A stretch of DNA of 64,000 nt from Elusimicrobiota bacterium (lineage in GTDB: Bacteria > Elusimicrobiota > UBA8919), in assembly GCA_028718185.1 (NCBI GenBank), contig JAQUMH010000004.1, positions 136,334 to 200,333 on the forward strand, in the 5' to 3' direction. Of this stretch, positions 35,699 through 44,160 are shown piece by piece. The notes under the pieces were generated by a model. It was not told the origin of the DNA, made no database searches, and was given only the letters and a program-made list of their open reading frames with translations. Position 1 is the stretch's first letter. Every line of letters begins with the position of its first letter. A program made the position numbers and the translations under genes.

Positions 35699-36331
35699 CT
35701 ATCCCCTGAGCTTTGTTAATTTATTTACATCAATATGAGTAAAGAGTTCGTTTATGCGATAAACAAATATACCAAGTATCACAACAATTATAAAAATGTC
35801 AAAGAAAACTGCTATTTCCATTAAAAACGGCATACCCCCGCATAATGTGGTTGCAGTAAGAAAAACTCCGTTTTCCATTAAAAGAAGACCGACAATTTGA
35901 GCTACCGCTTTGCGGCGCGTTACCATAATAAACAAACCTGTAAACGTAACAGAAAGCGAAACTGCAAACGAAGTAATAACAAGATTTTCTTTTAAAACAA
36001 CAATTTCTTTTGCAAAATAATACGATAATACAGTCAATATAATTACCAAAAAAAGCGAAAGAACCGGATTTACCAGAAGACCAAGGTCTTCGTTTGTGTT
36101 TATTTTCTTAATTACCCAGCGCAGAAACAAAGGAATTGCTATAACTTTAAGCGTAAAGATTAATCCTGCAAGAACGTACATTCCGTTATCAGCAGACCTG
36201 TATGCAATAAAAAGAACGCACCCGAAAAGAAAAAAGGACTGCAAACAAAAACCCGTAATAAGAGCAGTCATTCGTTTTGCGATAACCATTAAAAACGTCA
36301 TTACAAAAATACCGAAAATAAAAAAATTCAT
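35699..36331 (-). CDS. Ehr complex membrane subunit (HyfE-like)
   Basis: A 210-residue protein with six to seven membrane helices. The C-terminal part (VGLLLMENGVFLTATTL) resembles NuoK, and HyfE proteins carry such a domain. HyfE-type subunits occur in formate hydrogenlyase-2 and Ehr complexes. It starts one base from the end of the next upstream gene. Confidence 0.85.
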   Translation of the reverse strand: MNFFIFGIFVMTFLMVIAKRMTALITGFCLQSFFLFGCVLFIAYRSADNGMYVLAGLIFTLKVIAIPLFLRWVIKKINTNEDLGLLVNPVLSLFLVIILTVLSYYFAKEIVVLKENLVITSFAVSLSVTFTGLFIMVTRRKAVAQIVGLLLMENGVFLTATTLCGGMPFLMEIAVFFDIFIIVVILGIFVYRINELFTHIDVNKLTKLRG

Positions 36332-36332
36332 T

Positions 36333-37253
36333 TTATAATCCCAATACCACTAACACAAGTGCAGTACCTGAAAGGACAAATGCGAATGTCGTAAAATCAG
36401 GGACACGGAAAAGACGCATCTTTGCTACTGTAACTTCAATTACTGCAACAACAAAAGAAATTAAAAGTATTTTGGAAATAAATATTCCTGAATAAACTAA
36501 AATTGAAGACATACTGAAATCGGTCAATTGGAAAACCGGAAAAATAACTATTGAAAGAAGTGAAAAAAAGATAATTTGTTTGATTTGGGCTGCAAGTTCT
36601 ATCAATGCAAGAGACCTTCCTGAATATTCCAAAATCATAGCTTCATGGACCATAGTAAGTTCAAGATGGGTTTCCTGATTATCAATAGGTATGCGAGATG
36701 TCTCTACTATAGTTACCATAAAAAGAGCAGCCCCTGCAACTAAATGCGAAAGATTAAAAGAAAATTCCGTGCTTAAAACGTTTAAATCGGTAGTACCTGT
36801 TCCAAGACATAAAGCAAACACAGCAACAAAAAATGCGGGCTCAGTAAGTGCCGAGATGAACATCTCTCGTGAAGAACCCATACCGCCGAAAGAACTTCCT
36901 GCATCCAGCCCGGAAAGTGCAAGAAAAAACCTGCCAAGCGACAAAAGAAAAATCAAAGCAAAAAAATCTCCTACGTGATTTAAAGATATTCCCGGAAAAA
37001 TACCGGGAACAAGCATTAGAGCAGTTAGCAATGACGCTAAAACTATGTAAGGTGTGAAAGAAAATATCCACGATGTGTGTTCCGAAACAATTTCTTCTTT
37101 TCCAAAAAGTTTGATAATGTTAAAATACGGCTGAAATATGCCAGGACCTTGACGCATCCGGAAGTTATTTTTTATTTTTCTTATAATCCCGCTAACAAGC
37201 GGTGCTATAATAATTAAAACAACAATTTGCAAAACAAATAATGTTATCTTCAT
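36333..37253 (-). CDS. Ehr complex membrane anchor (HyfC/NuoH-like)
   Basis: Connects the peripheral arm to the ion-pumping membrane arm. The 306-residue protein has eight or so membrane helices. Loop motifs KNNFRMRQGPGIFQPYFNIIKLFGKE (about residues 28-53) and LTMVHEAMILEYSGRSLALIE (about 198-218) are those of the NuoH/HyfC family. It is tightly packed between the HyfB-like and HyfE-like genes. Confidence 0.92.
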   Translation of the reverse strand: MKITLFVLQIVVLIIIAPLVSGIIRKIKNNFRMRQGPGIFQPYFNIIKLFGKEEIVSEHTSWIFSFTPYIVLASLLTALMLVPGIFPGISLNHVGDFFALIFLLSLGRFFLALSGLDAGSSFGGMGSSREMFISALTEPAFFVAVFALCLGTGTTDLNVLSTEFSFNLSHLVAGAALFMVTIVETSRIPIDNQETHLELTMVHEAMILEYSGRSLALIELAAQIKQIIFFSLLSIVIFPVFQLTDFSMSSILVYSGIFISKILLISFVVAVIEVTVAKMRLFRVPDFTTFAFVLSGTALVLVVLGL

Positions 37254-37255
37254 AA

Positions 37256-39088
37256 TTAAAAGTGACTCATAAAAACAATAAGTCCTACTATTGCTATAAA
37301 AATATATGCGATATAAAGATGAATGCTTCCTGCCTGTAAACGCCTGAACCTTTTTGCAAAAAATAAAATAGCTTTTAACAGGTTACCATACAAATAGTTC
37401 TTAATAACCGGTGTGGTGAAAAGCTCATATTGCTGGGTATGCAGGTGATAGACAGAATCCATTGTTTTTTTTGTTTTAATATACGGCTGTAAAAAGAAGC
37501 TGAATGCTATACGGAAAGGTTTAGAAAACCCGGTTGCACTGTATTCTGTTTTTGGACCTAAATTATAGTAACCGCAATCCCATGTTCTGCCAAAAGATAT
37601 CTTTCGTTTCCCTGCCAGAATAATTACAGCAAAATATGTTAATGCCCCCACACAAATCAAAAACGCCAATAAAAGCGGGACAGAAATATGCGAGCCATTG
37701 GATGGTGTAAATGATAAAGAAAAATTGGTTAAACCGAAAGTCATTTGTGAAACATCAATAGATAAAACATTTCCGGATATTTTTACAAGGTATTTTAAAA
37801 CCGGAGCAAAACCAAGTCCAAGCACTACCACCAAAAACGAAAGAAAGAGCATAGGACCGGTCATTGTAGCAGAAACTTCTTTTGCTTCAGCTGCTTTTTG
37901 ACTCCTGGGCATTGCAAGAAAACTTATACCGAAAGCTTTCACGAAACATGCCGCTGCAAGCCCGCTTGTAAGAGCCAGAGCCCCGGTACATAGTCCAAAA
38001 AATATCTTATTAGTCCCGGAACTGCTAATAGCAGCGATGAAAAACGACTGAAAAGTGAGCCATTCACTTACAAAACCATTTAAAGGCGGCACCGCAGAAA
38101 TTCCCAGAGCACCAATCAGGAAACAGACTGCTGTAACAGGCATTTTCTTGATAAGCCCACCAAGTTTTTCAATATTCAGCAAACCCGTCGCTCTTTGGAT
38201 ACTGCCAGCCCCTAAGAAAAGCAAACTTTTAAATACTGCGTGGTTAATGAGATGGTAAATCGCTGCAGATAACGCCAAAACTGATACGACACCAGACCCC
38301 TGATTAAGAAATATCATTGAAACACCGATTCCCAAAAGAATAATTCCTATATTTTCAACACTGTGATACGCAAGAAGCCGTTTCAAATCATGCTCCATCA
38401 GAGCATAGATTACGCCCACAAGACAGGAAACAATCGCAAATATTATTATTGTATATCCCCACCACGCCGGTCCCTGTCCGAGCATTATAATAACAAACCG
38501 CAGGATTCCGTATATCCCCATTTTTATCATTATTCCGGACATTATGCTTGATATATGACTTGGTGCTTGCGGATGGGCGTAAGGAAGCCACAGATGCATC
38601 GGCACCGCACCTGCTTTGGTTAAGAAGCCTATGATAAATAGAATAAATAGGGTGTTTTTTAGAGTAGCGGGCGCAGTTGTTAATACCGCCTTTATAGAAG
38701 ATATATCCATACTGCCGCAAATATGATAGGAATAAACAAATCCTAATATCAGAAACGCTGTCCCGATATGTGTCATTACAATATAAATTATTCCAGCTTT
38801 TACTGACTTTTCTTTTTCAAAATCAAAAATTACAAGAAAAAACGAAATGAGCGACATCAACTCCCATGCAACCAGAAAAAGAAGTATGTTTGAGGAAACA
38901 ACAACAAGGAGCATTGAAAGGATAAACCCAATAGATAACACCCATCCATAGCGCAAAGTAGCGGCATTATACCTTCCACGCATATATCCTATTGAATATA
39001 TGAGCGATGGCAGCGATACAATTAGAATTAAAGCAATAAATAGTAACGATAGCGGGTCAAATTGCACCCACGAGTGAGGTATATCCAT
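37256..39088 (-). CDS. Ehr complex antiporter-like membrane subunit (HyfB/NuoL-like)
   Basis: Largest ion-pumping subunit and first gene of the complex. The 610-residue protein has about 15 membrane helices. Motifs include ELMSLISFFLVIF (conserved Glu, about residues 76-88), FLTKAGAVPMHLWLPYAHPQAPSHIS (conserved Lys, about 155-180) and RLLAYHSVENIGIILLG. There is no clear ribosome binding site before the ATG. A promoter and a hairpin lie in its 5' leader. Confidence 0.92.
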   Translation of the reverse strand: MDIPHSWVQFDPLSLLFIALILIVSLPSLIYSIGYMRGRYNAATLRYGWVLSIGFILSMLLVVVSSNILLFLVAWELMSLISFFLVIFDFEKEKSVKAGIIYIVMTHIGTAFLILGFVYSYHICGSMDISSIKAVLTTAPATLKNTLFILFIIGFLTKAGAVPMHLWLPYAHPQAPSHISSIMSGIMIKMGIYGILRFVIIMLGQGPAWWGYTIIIFAIVSCLVGVIYALMEHDLKRLLAYHSVENIGIILLGIGVSMIFLNQGSGVVSVLALSAAIYHLINHAVFKSLLFLGAGSIQRATGLLNIEKLGGLIKKMPVTAVCFLIGALGISAVPPLNGFVSEWLTFQSFFIAAISSSGTNKIFFGLCTGALALTSGLAAACFVKAFGISFLAMPRSQKAAEAKEVSATMTGPMLFLSFLVVVLGLGFAPVLKYLVKISGNVLSIDVSQMTFGLTNFSLSFTPSNGSHISVPLLLAFLICVGALTYFAVIILAGKRKISFGRTWDCGYYNLGPKTEYSATGFSKPFRIAFSFFLQPYIKTKKTMDSVYHLHTQQYELFTTPVIKNYLYGNLLKAILFFAKRFRRLQAGSIHLYIAYIFIAIVGLIVFMSHF

Positions 39089-39119
39089 TTTTGTATTTTT
39101 TTAACGGGTAAGAAGGACA

Positions 39120-39149
39120 CGTTTTCAATGAGGAACTAATTTGAAAACG
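39120..39149. other. Hairpin in the 5' leader of the Ehr operon
   Basis: Perfect 9-base arms CGTTTTCAA and TTGAAAACG with a 12-base loop. It lies 32 bases upstream of the first Ehr start codon and 38 bases downstream of the -10 box, so it will be in the message. No T tract follows, so it is not an obvious terminator; a protein-binding or translational role is possible. Confidence 0.6.
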
Positions 39150-39186
39150 CGGTTAAGCCTATGCTCGTCATTTTTGTTAATAATAT

Positions 39187-39215
39187 ATTCTACAAAATAT
39201 TTTAAGAAAAATCAA
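39187..39215 (-). promoter_or_regulatory. Probable promoter of the Ehr operon
   Basis: On the minus strand TTGATT (39210-39215) and TAGAAT (39187-39192) are 17 bases apart. It begins two bases past the stop of the peroxiredoxin-like gene and fires towards the HyfB-like gene about 100 bases away. Confidence 0.6.
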
Positions 39216-39217
39216 AC

Positions 39218-39799
39218 CTAAATTAAATCACAAGCTTCGGGGGGCATCCAGTGGGCTTCCTGACCTACCCATTTGACATTACAACCTATTGGATTTGTTT
39301 TGGTAATACTCACGGGTTTTCCTGAAGTAACTTCTTCAAGAGCTTCTTCAAGATTATTGGCAGTCATTTTGCCGGTTTCTCTCGGATTATCAACGCCCCT
39401 GCCGGTATATACTAATTCTCTTTCTTTGTTAAAAACATAAAAGTGAGGTGTCCGTAACGCTCCGTATGCCTTTGCAACACTCTGTGATTTATCCCGAAGA
39501 TAAACCCAGGGAAACTTATTTTGTTTCATCCGCTCAACCATAGTAAAAAAATCATCTTCCGTATGTACTTGCTCACTGTTTGAATTTATACCGACAAACA
39601 CGACCCCTTTCCCCTTATATTTCTCAGCAGTTTTTCTGGTAACCTCATCCGACCCGGTTACATAAGGACAATGATTACAAGTGAAAAACACAACAAGAAC
39701 ATTCGCATCAACAAAATCCGATAGCTGATAATTCCTACCATCTGTGGCAGATAAGTCAAAATCAGGTGCCTGTTCCCCAATTTGTAATGTAAAAGGCAT
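39218..39799 (-). CDS. Thioredoxin-fold peroxiredoxin-like protein
   Basis: A 193-residue AhpC/TSA-family protein (PRX_like1 type). The [18 protein letters not shown] segment (about residues 35-52) carries the CxxCP redox motif, and [28 protein letters not shown] (about 116-143) is typical of the group, as is the conserved IGCNVKW near the C-terminus. It should reduce peroxides or thiols in the cytoplasm. It has no signal peptide. The neighbouring defence genes and the Ehr operon show no functional link that I can see. Confidence 0.88.
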   Translation of the reverse strand: MPFTLQIGEQAPDFDLSATDGRNYQLSDFVDANVLVVFFTCNHCPYVTGSDEVTRKTAEKYKGKGVVFVGINSNSEQVHTEDDFFTMVERMKQNKFPWVYLRDKSQSVAKAYGALRTPHFYVFNKERELVYTGRGVDNPRETGKMTANNLEEALEEVTSGKPVSITKTNPIGCNVKWVGQEAHWMPPEACDLI

Positions 39800-39882
39800 T
39801 GTTTAAACTCCGATATGCTACGTTTTACTACCTCGGCATAAGTCAACCAATTAAATACTGACTCTAACCCGCCATATGTTCC

Positions 39883-40590
39883 CTAACTTGCTAAAAAAGA
39901 GTCAATTATTTCAATGAGTTTACCCAGATTCATAACTTTATTTTTTAAAGATAAATATATTTGATTATAGTCAAGTGCATTAATTGTTCTAACACAATTG
40001 TTTTTTTTCTTTGTATACGCAAAACCAACTGTATGATATATATTGTGTAAATCATCTGATGGTTTATCTCTATCTTCTACATTCTGTATTGTTGGGTCAA
40101 AGTTTATACAATTTAATATTTTTTTCAATGAAAGAGTAGTATCAATTTTCTGGAAATGTGTAGTTTCTGCTAGAAACCAAGCTTCAATTTCCATTATTGC
40201 TAATATTATATCTACTTTTATAGGCTTAGTTTTTACCTTATAGTTTAAATACTTTTGTAACTCAGGTAAATTAATACGTTTTGTTGGATACACATCTCTT
40301 AATCCTACTATTTTTTCATGACCTTTATTTACTAAAGAGTCATAATTGTCTCTAATATCCGATTGCACTTTAGAATCTCCACTACTATTATAAATTATAA
40401 CATAAAATTTAGCATTATTTACTTTCCTTGATGATGCATTAATAATAGTAAACGAGCGATATCCTTTAGAACTTATTGTTTCTTCCATCTCTTTTATTAT
40501 TATGTTGTTTTCTCCAGCAACTTCACGTAATAATTTAGCAACAAACAATTGTTCAGTTTGTCCTTCTACGAAAATTGCCATTTTTTTCAT
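39883..40590 (-). CDS. TOPRIM-like (DUF4276-type) protein paired with an AAA ATPase
   Basis: A 235-residue protein that starts with MAIFVEGQTEQLFVAKLL, the EGxTE motif of TOPRIM-like DUF4276/RloB families. Further on come GLRDVYP and MEIEAWFLAET (about residues 150-160), typical of DUF4276. It is the downstream partner of an AAA ATPase, overlapping it by four bases. Such pairs resemble PARIS (AriA/AriB), AbiL and OLD-type anti-phage systems, in which the TOPRIM protein is the effector nuclease. The exact family is uncertain. Confidence 0.7.
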   Translation of the reverse strand: MKKMAIFVEGQTEQLFVAKLLREVAGENNIIIKEMEETISSKGYRSFTIINASSRKVNNAKFYVIIYNSSGDSKVQSDIRDNYDSLVNKGHEKIVGLRDVYPTKRINLPELQKYLNYKVKTKPIKVDIILAIMEIEAWFLAETTHFQKIDTTLSLKKILNCINFDPTIQNVEDRDKPSDDLHNIYHTVGFAYTKKKNNCVRTINALDYNQIYLSLKNKVMNLGKLIEIIDSFLAS

Positions 40591-41726
40591 TTTTTGTTAC
40601 TTCCTTTTGAATAAAATTCAGTTGACAAAAAATCAAAATTATTAAGGCCAGTATATGAAAACTCATCAAATATTTTTTTTGAATTTTGATAGTTGTAGAC
40701 TTTACACAATTGACCTTTTCTTTGAATTAGACACCAATATTTAAGAGGCACATTATTCATTACAAATCTATCATTTGTTGACATAATTAGTTGAACAGAA
40801 GAAGATTTTGCTTTATCTATAAGAATTTTTATTAATGTTGAAGCTCTTTCATAATCCAATCCTTCACCTATATCATCAATAAGAATACAACTAGGCTTAG
40901 TTTCTAATTTAGAATAATTTAACTGTATTAAAAGAGAAAGCGCTCTAAACATACCTTGCGATATCTGATTCTGCTCTGTATCTACTGAAATATCCGATTC
41001 TTTAACAATTAGTCCAATTAAACCTGCCCCTTGCAATTTAATACTGTTTATCTGATTAACTTTAATGTCATCAATTTTATAACCAATTTCATTCATGTCA
41101 TTAACTATGGATTTTTTATATTTATCTCTATATTTTCCTAATCCTTGTTTAAAAATACTAACAACTCTATGTGTATCTTTTAAATTAATTTCTGCTTTAA
41201 TGTTTTCATCTTTTAACGAAGCATCAAAAATATCCTTTCCTAGTTGGGTGCCAAATAAATAATGAAACGTAGTTTTCCCCCATTGATATATATCATCAAA
41301 AAATGGATGTTGTAATGTGTCTCTTCTAACAACACAAGCTAATTCATTAGTAGGTGCTTGAAATTTCATAAATTTATGGAGCTGCTCAGCAAATATTTTG
41401 CTTTCCCCTTTTTCTTCTCTATTTAATAATAATCTACTATCAATTCTCAGTTTTTCAGTATTTACCTTCTTATTTTCAATAATAAGTGTATATTCTATGT
41501 TTTTCCTATCTTTATCATAAATTAATTTAAAATTCGCAGAATCATAAGTTGGTTTAATTTCTCCTGTAATTAAACGTGAAAGATTATTGATGACGTTAAG
41601 TGTTTTAGTTTTACCCGTTGCATTTTTACCAACAATTAAATTTATTTTATTAAGCATTAATTTCTCTAAAGACCATTCGGCAGGCTTTCCAATAAATTGA
41701 CTGAACTCTAATGATTTTAAAAACAT
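40587..41726 (-). CDS. AAA (SMC/OLD-like) ATPase, defence-type
   Basis: A 379-residue ATPase with Walker A IVGKNATGKTKT (about residues 32-43), Walker B-like SCILIDDIGEGLDYERAS (about 279-296) and the switch region QLIMSTNDRFVMNN. It belongs to the AAA_15/AAA_21 type found in OLD, PARIS and AbiL systems, where it senses phage proteins and controls a partner nuclease. The four-base overlap with the TOPRIM-like gene supports a stoichiometric pair. The start has an AGGAGG-type site just upstream. Confidence 0.8.
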   Translation of the reverse strand: MFLKSLEFSQFIGKPAEWSLEKLMLNKINLIVGKNATGKTKTLNVINNLSRLITGEIKPTYDSANFKLIYDKDRKNIEYTLIIENKKVNTEKLRIDSRLLLNREEKGESKIFAEQLHKFMKFQAPTNELACVVRRDTLQHPFFDDIYQWGKTTFHYLFGTQLGKDIFDASLKDENIKAEINLKDTHRVVSIFKQGLGKYRDKYKKSIVNDMNEIGYKIDDIKVNQINSIKLQGAGLIGLIVKESDISVDTEQNQISQGMFRALSLLIQLNYSKLETKPSCILIDDIGEGLDYERASTLIKILIDKAKSSSVQLIMSTNDRFVMNNVPLKYWCLIQRKGQLCKVYNYQNSKKIFDEFSYTGLNNFDFLSTEFYSKGSNKK

Positions 41727-41825
41727 TATTCCTCCTTACTTCTCATATTATTAAATATACGACAGTTCCGATTTAACTAACATCTCTACTTATGGATTAA
41801 AGTTTTATTATTATCTATTTCCATT

Positions 41826-41880
41826 TTAAACTTGAGTAATCAGACAAAATTATAATTATATATTACTACTTTTTATGTAA
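41826..41880 (-). promoter_or_regulatory. Shared leader/promoter repeat, copy B (upstream of AAA-TOPRIM)
   Basis: Contains CTTGAGTAATCAGACAAAAT and ATTATATATTACTACTTTTT on the plus strand. The latter 20 bases are identical to copy C. On the minus strand TATAAT is at 41855-41860, 129 bases before the ATPase start. The repeat runs into the 3' end of the D12 methylase gene and supplies its last codons. Confidence 0.65.
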
Positions 41881-42783
41881 TGGGTTTCTCTTCTTTCTAT
41901 GTGCTGTTATGTGATGTGCTTCTCGCTTTGCTTGATACTTTACTTTTGGTTCAAATAAAGTCATCTGTTGTTCTTCGGGTAATTGTTTCAAATAGTTTGA
42001 GATGAAAAGTTCTTTCCCTTTTTTGTCAGAACCTTTGGTTACGTTTCTCATTCCATAGGTTAAGTTCCAAGGGATTATGTTAGCAAAGGAGAATAACTCC
42101 CTGATATATTTACTATCATCATAAGTTATGAGCCATTTATGTTTGCAGTTACGCATTGTTTCTGCAAATCTCTTATGATCAAATGATTTATGCATGTTTC
42201 CATTCTTTCCGTATAGTGCAGATTTTGTCGCTGAAAAATAAGGTGGGTCAAGAAAAATAAAAACATTTTCCCCATCTTTTTTAACTAATTCTTCATAGTC
42301 AAGATTAGTGATAGTTGAACCGTTAATTACTTTGGCAAATTGGTTAAGTCGCTGAATACTACTTTTGGTAAAACGTCCCGTAAACGCTCCTTCACTGAAA
42401 CCACCGCTTAAACTTGTTCCTGAAAATGTTATTCGATTGTAAATAAAAAAAGCTGCTGCTCTTTCCAAATCGTTAAATCCTTCTATGTTTTTATTTAAAA
42501 ATTTATGCAATTCTTTCCCAACAGGATATTTATTCCGCCATTCATAAACTTTGTCAATTAAAACATCTACATCTTTTTGGGCCATTTCCCAAAACTTAAA
42601 AAGTTCTAAATAGAGGTCGTTAATCCAAAACTTTTTATTTGGAAATCGTTGTTTGACATAAATAAAAATAGAACCACCACCTAAAAATGGTTCTCTAAAT
42701 TCATCAAATGCCGGCAAAAGAGTTGATATTAACTCAACTGCTCTGCTTTTTCCTCCCGGATATCTTAATGGACTTTTTATCAT
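41866..42783 (-). CDS. D12-class N6-adenine DNA methyltransferase
   Basis: Methylates adenine in a short DNA target, protecting it from the partner endonuclease. The 305-residue protein has the D12/Dam order: SPLRYPGGKSRAVE (about residues 4-17), FREPFLGGGSIF (about 32-43, SAM binding) and FIFLDPPYFSATK (about 174-186, catalytic DPPY). The target cannot be read from sequence; many D12 enzymes act on GATC-type sites. It overlaps the upstream probable endonuclease gene by four bases. Confidence 0.92.
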   Translation of the reverse strand: MIKSPLRYPGGKSRAVELISTLLPAFDEFREPFLGGGSIFIYVKQRFPNKKFWINDLYLELFKFWEMAQKDVDVLIDKVYEWRNKYPVGKELHKFLNKNIEGFNDLERAAAFFIYNRITFSGTSLSGGFSEGAFTGRFTKSSIQRLNQFAKVINGSTITNLDYEELVKKDGENVFIFLDPPYFSATKSALYGKNGNMHKSFDHKRFAETMRNCKHKWLITYDDSKYIRELFSFANIIPWNLTYGMRNVTKGSDKKGKELFISNYLKQLPEEQQMTLFEPKVKYQAKREAHHITAHRKKRNPLHKK

Positions 42784-43871
42784 TTTGAGTGTTGTATTTT
42801 AATAATAAATTTATTTTGTTTAGCTTCTTTTATTACCGCTTCGATAAGAAGAATTTGAGTTTTTGAAAGATTATTAACCTTGAAGAATTTAGTCAGCTCA
42901 GTTTTTGTGCTATTAGATGAAATGGTTCCTTTAAGTTTTGAAGATGTCAAACATAGTCCTGCTTCACTTTCAATTTTTGTTCCGTTTGCTGTTACATCAG
43001 TTAGATTGCAATACAAAATCATTTTCAGCAAACCGTCTTTGATGTCACCTATACTAGGAAGTATTGCATTTTTACTATGTTTTCCTTCTAATAAACTTAC
43101 TTTTTTCTTCGTAATTAGTATCTCATCAACAGTCCAAAAGTACTGTCCACCTAAATAGTTTGTTATTGTAATTTTTGCTTTTGTGAGTGTTGATAAGCTT
43201 TCTTTGGGTTGAAGTGTTACAAATTCTCTTGATTGTGCTTTTTCTGCTTTTCCTCTTGAAAATGCCATAAACAATGAAACATCTTTTCCAATCTTATTTT
43301 TAAAATTCCCCAAACCTCTTGAACCGTGAAGTTTTACGCCTGTTGATTTTTCAATTTTAGTGTAGAAAGATTTTACTTTATTAATAACGTTATGTAAGTT
43401 AGTATTGAGTTCGTTTAAATTCCAATGCAATGCCGAACTATGATATTGTTCAATTTCTTTGATTTTAGAAATGACATATTTATTGTCAAATTGTTGGTTG
43501 GTTATTTTTTGGTCTGCTTTTTCTGCTTTTGTATAATAAGCAAAAATTACAAACACGTCTAACAATGACATTAAAGAAACAGTGTCCCACTGTATAAAAT
43601 CTCTGTCTCCTTTTGCTCCTTCGTCTTTTACAATTGGTATGACCGTAATTTTTTTTGAAATGTGTAGAGTATTAAAAACACGTTCAAATGGATATGAACG
43701 TGTGCGTTTTGGTGAAACCCATTTTGAGATAGCAAAACAATGTTTGTTATCTGTAATGAGACAAGATGACGGTGCTTCGTTGATATCAAAATTTTTGATG
43801 TCAACTTTCTTCAAGTTCTCGGATAGAACTATTTTATATTTTATACCTGTTATTTTACCTATTATATTCAT
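42780..43871 (-). CDS. Probable type II restriction endonuclease
   Basis: A protein of about 363 residues (start at ATG 43869-43871, with AGGT upstream; an ATG nine codons earlier is possible but lacks a site and abuts the palindrome). It is coupled to a D12 methylase by a four-base overlap, the usual layout of a restriction-modification pair. I do not recognise the family. A possible PD-(D/E)xK site is the GDRDFIQWDT segment with the later SLLEGKHSK (ExK), and GDIKDGLL follows. Function is inferred mainly from context. Confidence 0.6.
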   Translation of the reverse strand: MNIIGKITGIKYKIVLSENLKKVDIKNFDINEAPSSCLITDNKHCFAISKWVSPKRTRSYPFERVFNTLHISKKITVIPIVKDEGAKGDRDFIQWDTVSLMSLLDVFVIFAYYTKAEKADQKITNQQFDNKYVISKIKEIEQYHSSALHWNLNELNTNLHNVINKVKSFYTKIEKSTGVKLHGSRGLGNFKNKIGKDVSLFMAFSRGKAEKAQSREFVTLQPKESLSTLTKAKITITNYLGGQYFWTVDEILITKKKVSLLEGKHSKNAILPSIGDIKDGLLKMILYCNLTDVTANGTKIESEAGLCLTSSKLKGTISSNSTKTELTKFFKVNNLSKTQILLIEAVIKEAKQNKFIIKIQHSK

Positions 43872-43900
43872 TTTGTGTTTACCTATGCTTTTAATCATTT

Positions 43901-43921
43901 TTTGAACAACTTTTGTTCAAA
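43901..43921. promoter_or_regulatory. Palindrome at the start of the restriction gene
   Basis: Perfect 9-base arms TTTGAACAA and TTGTTCAAA with a 3-base centre. It lies 2 bases upstream of the first possible start codon of the probable endonuclease and downstream of the -10 box of leader copy C. This is a good position for a repressor site that delays endonuclease expression. Confidence 0.6.
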
Positions 43922-44000
43922 CCTTAAATAATCATGCAAATCCATAACCAATGACTTACTACAATTATATATTACTACTTTTTGCGCAATATTCAATTAA
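43922..44000 (-). promoter_or_regulatory. Shared leader/promoter repeat, copy C (upstream of restriction-modification)
   Basis: Contains AATAATCATGCAAA, CCAATGACTT and ATTATATATTACTACTTTTT on the plus strand, in the same order as copies A and B. TATAAT on the minus strand is at 43964-43969, 93 bases before the chosen endonuclease start. Confidence 0.65.
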
Positions 44001-44035
44001 AATGTTTTAACTAAAAACAAATACATTCAAGTTAA

Positions 44036-44111
44036 GCACGCCAAGGGCGTGCAACTACAAAAATTGAAATTCCTATATGTAAATAAATAGATGCTGAAAC
44101 GAGTTCAGCAT
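44036..44111. repeat. GCACGCC hairpin repeat plus a second hairpin
   Basis: GCACGCC-aag-GGCGTGC followed by AACTACAA (44036-44060) recurs exactly at 54949-54973. A second hairpin ATGCTGAA-acgag-TTCAGCAT lies at 44091-44111. Both stand between the glycosyltransferase gene and the restriction-modification genes. Confidence 0.75.
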
Positions 44112-44160
44112 GACAAAGTAGAGGTGTTATTCTAAAACATGACTTAAAAAGTCTTGTAGT

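Noticed and set aside
31931-39088. Formate hydrogenlyase or true group 4 [NiFe] hydrogenase
   Set aside because: The large subunit has lost the nickel-binding cysteines, and no formate dehydrogenase or hydrogenase maturation genes are in the window.
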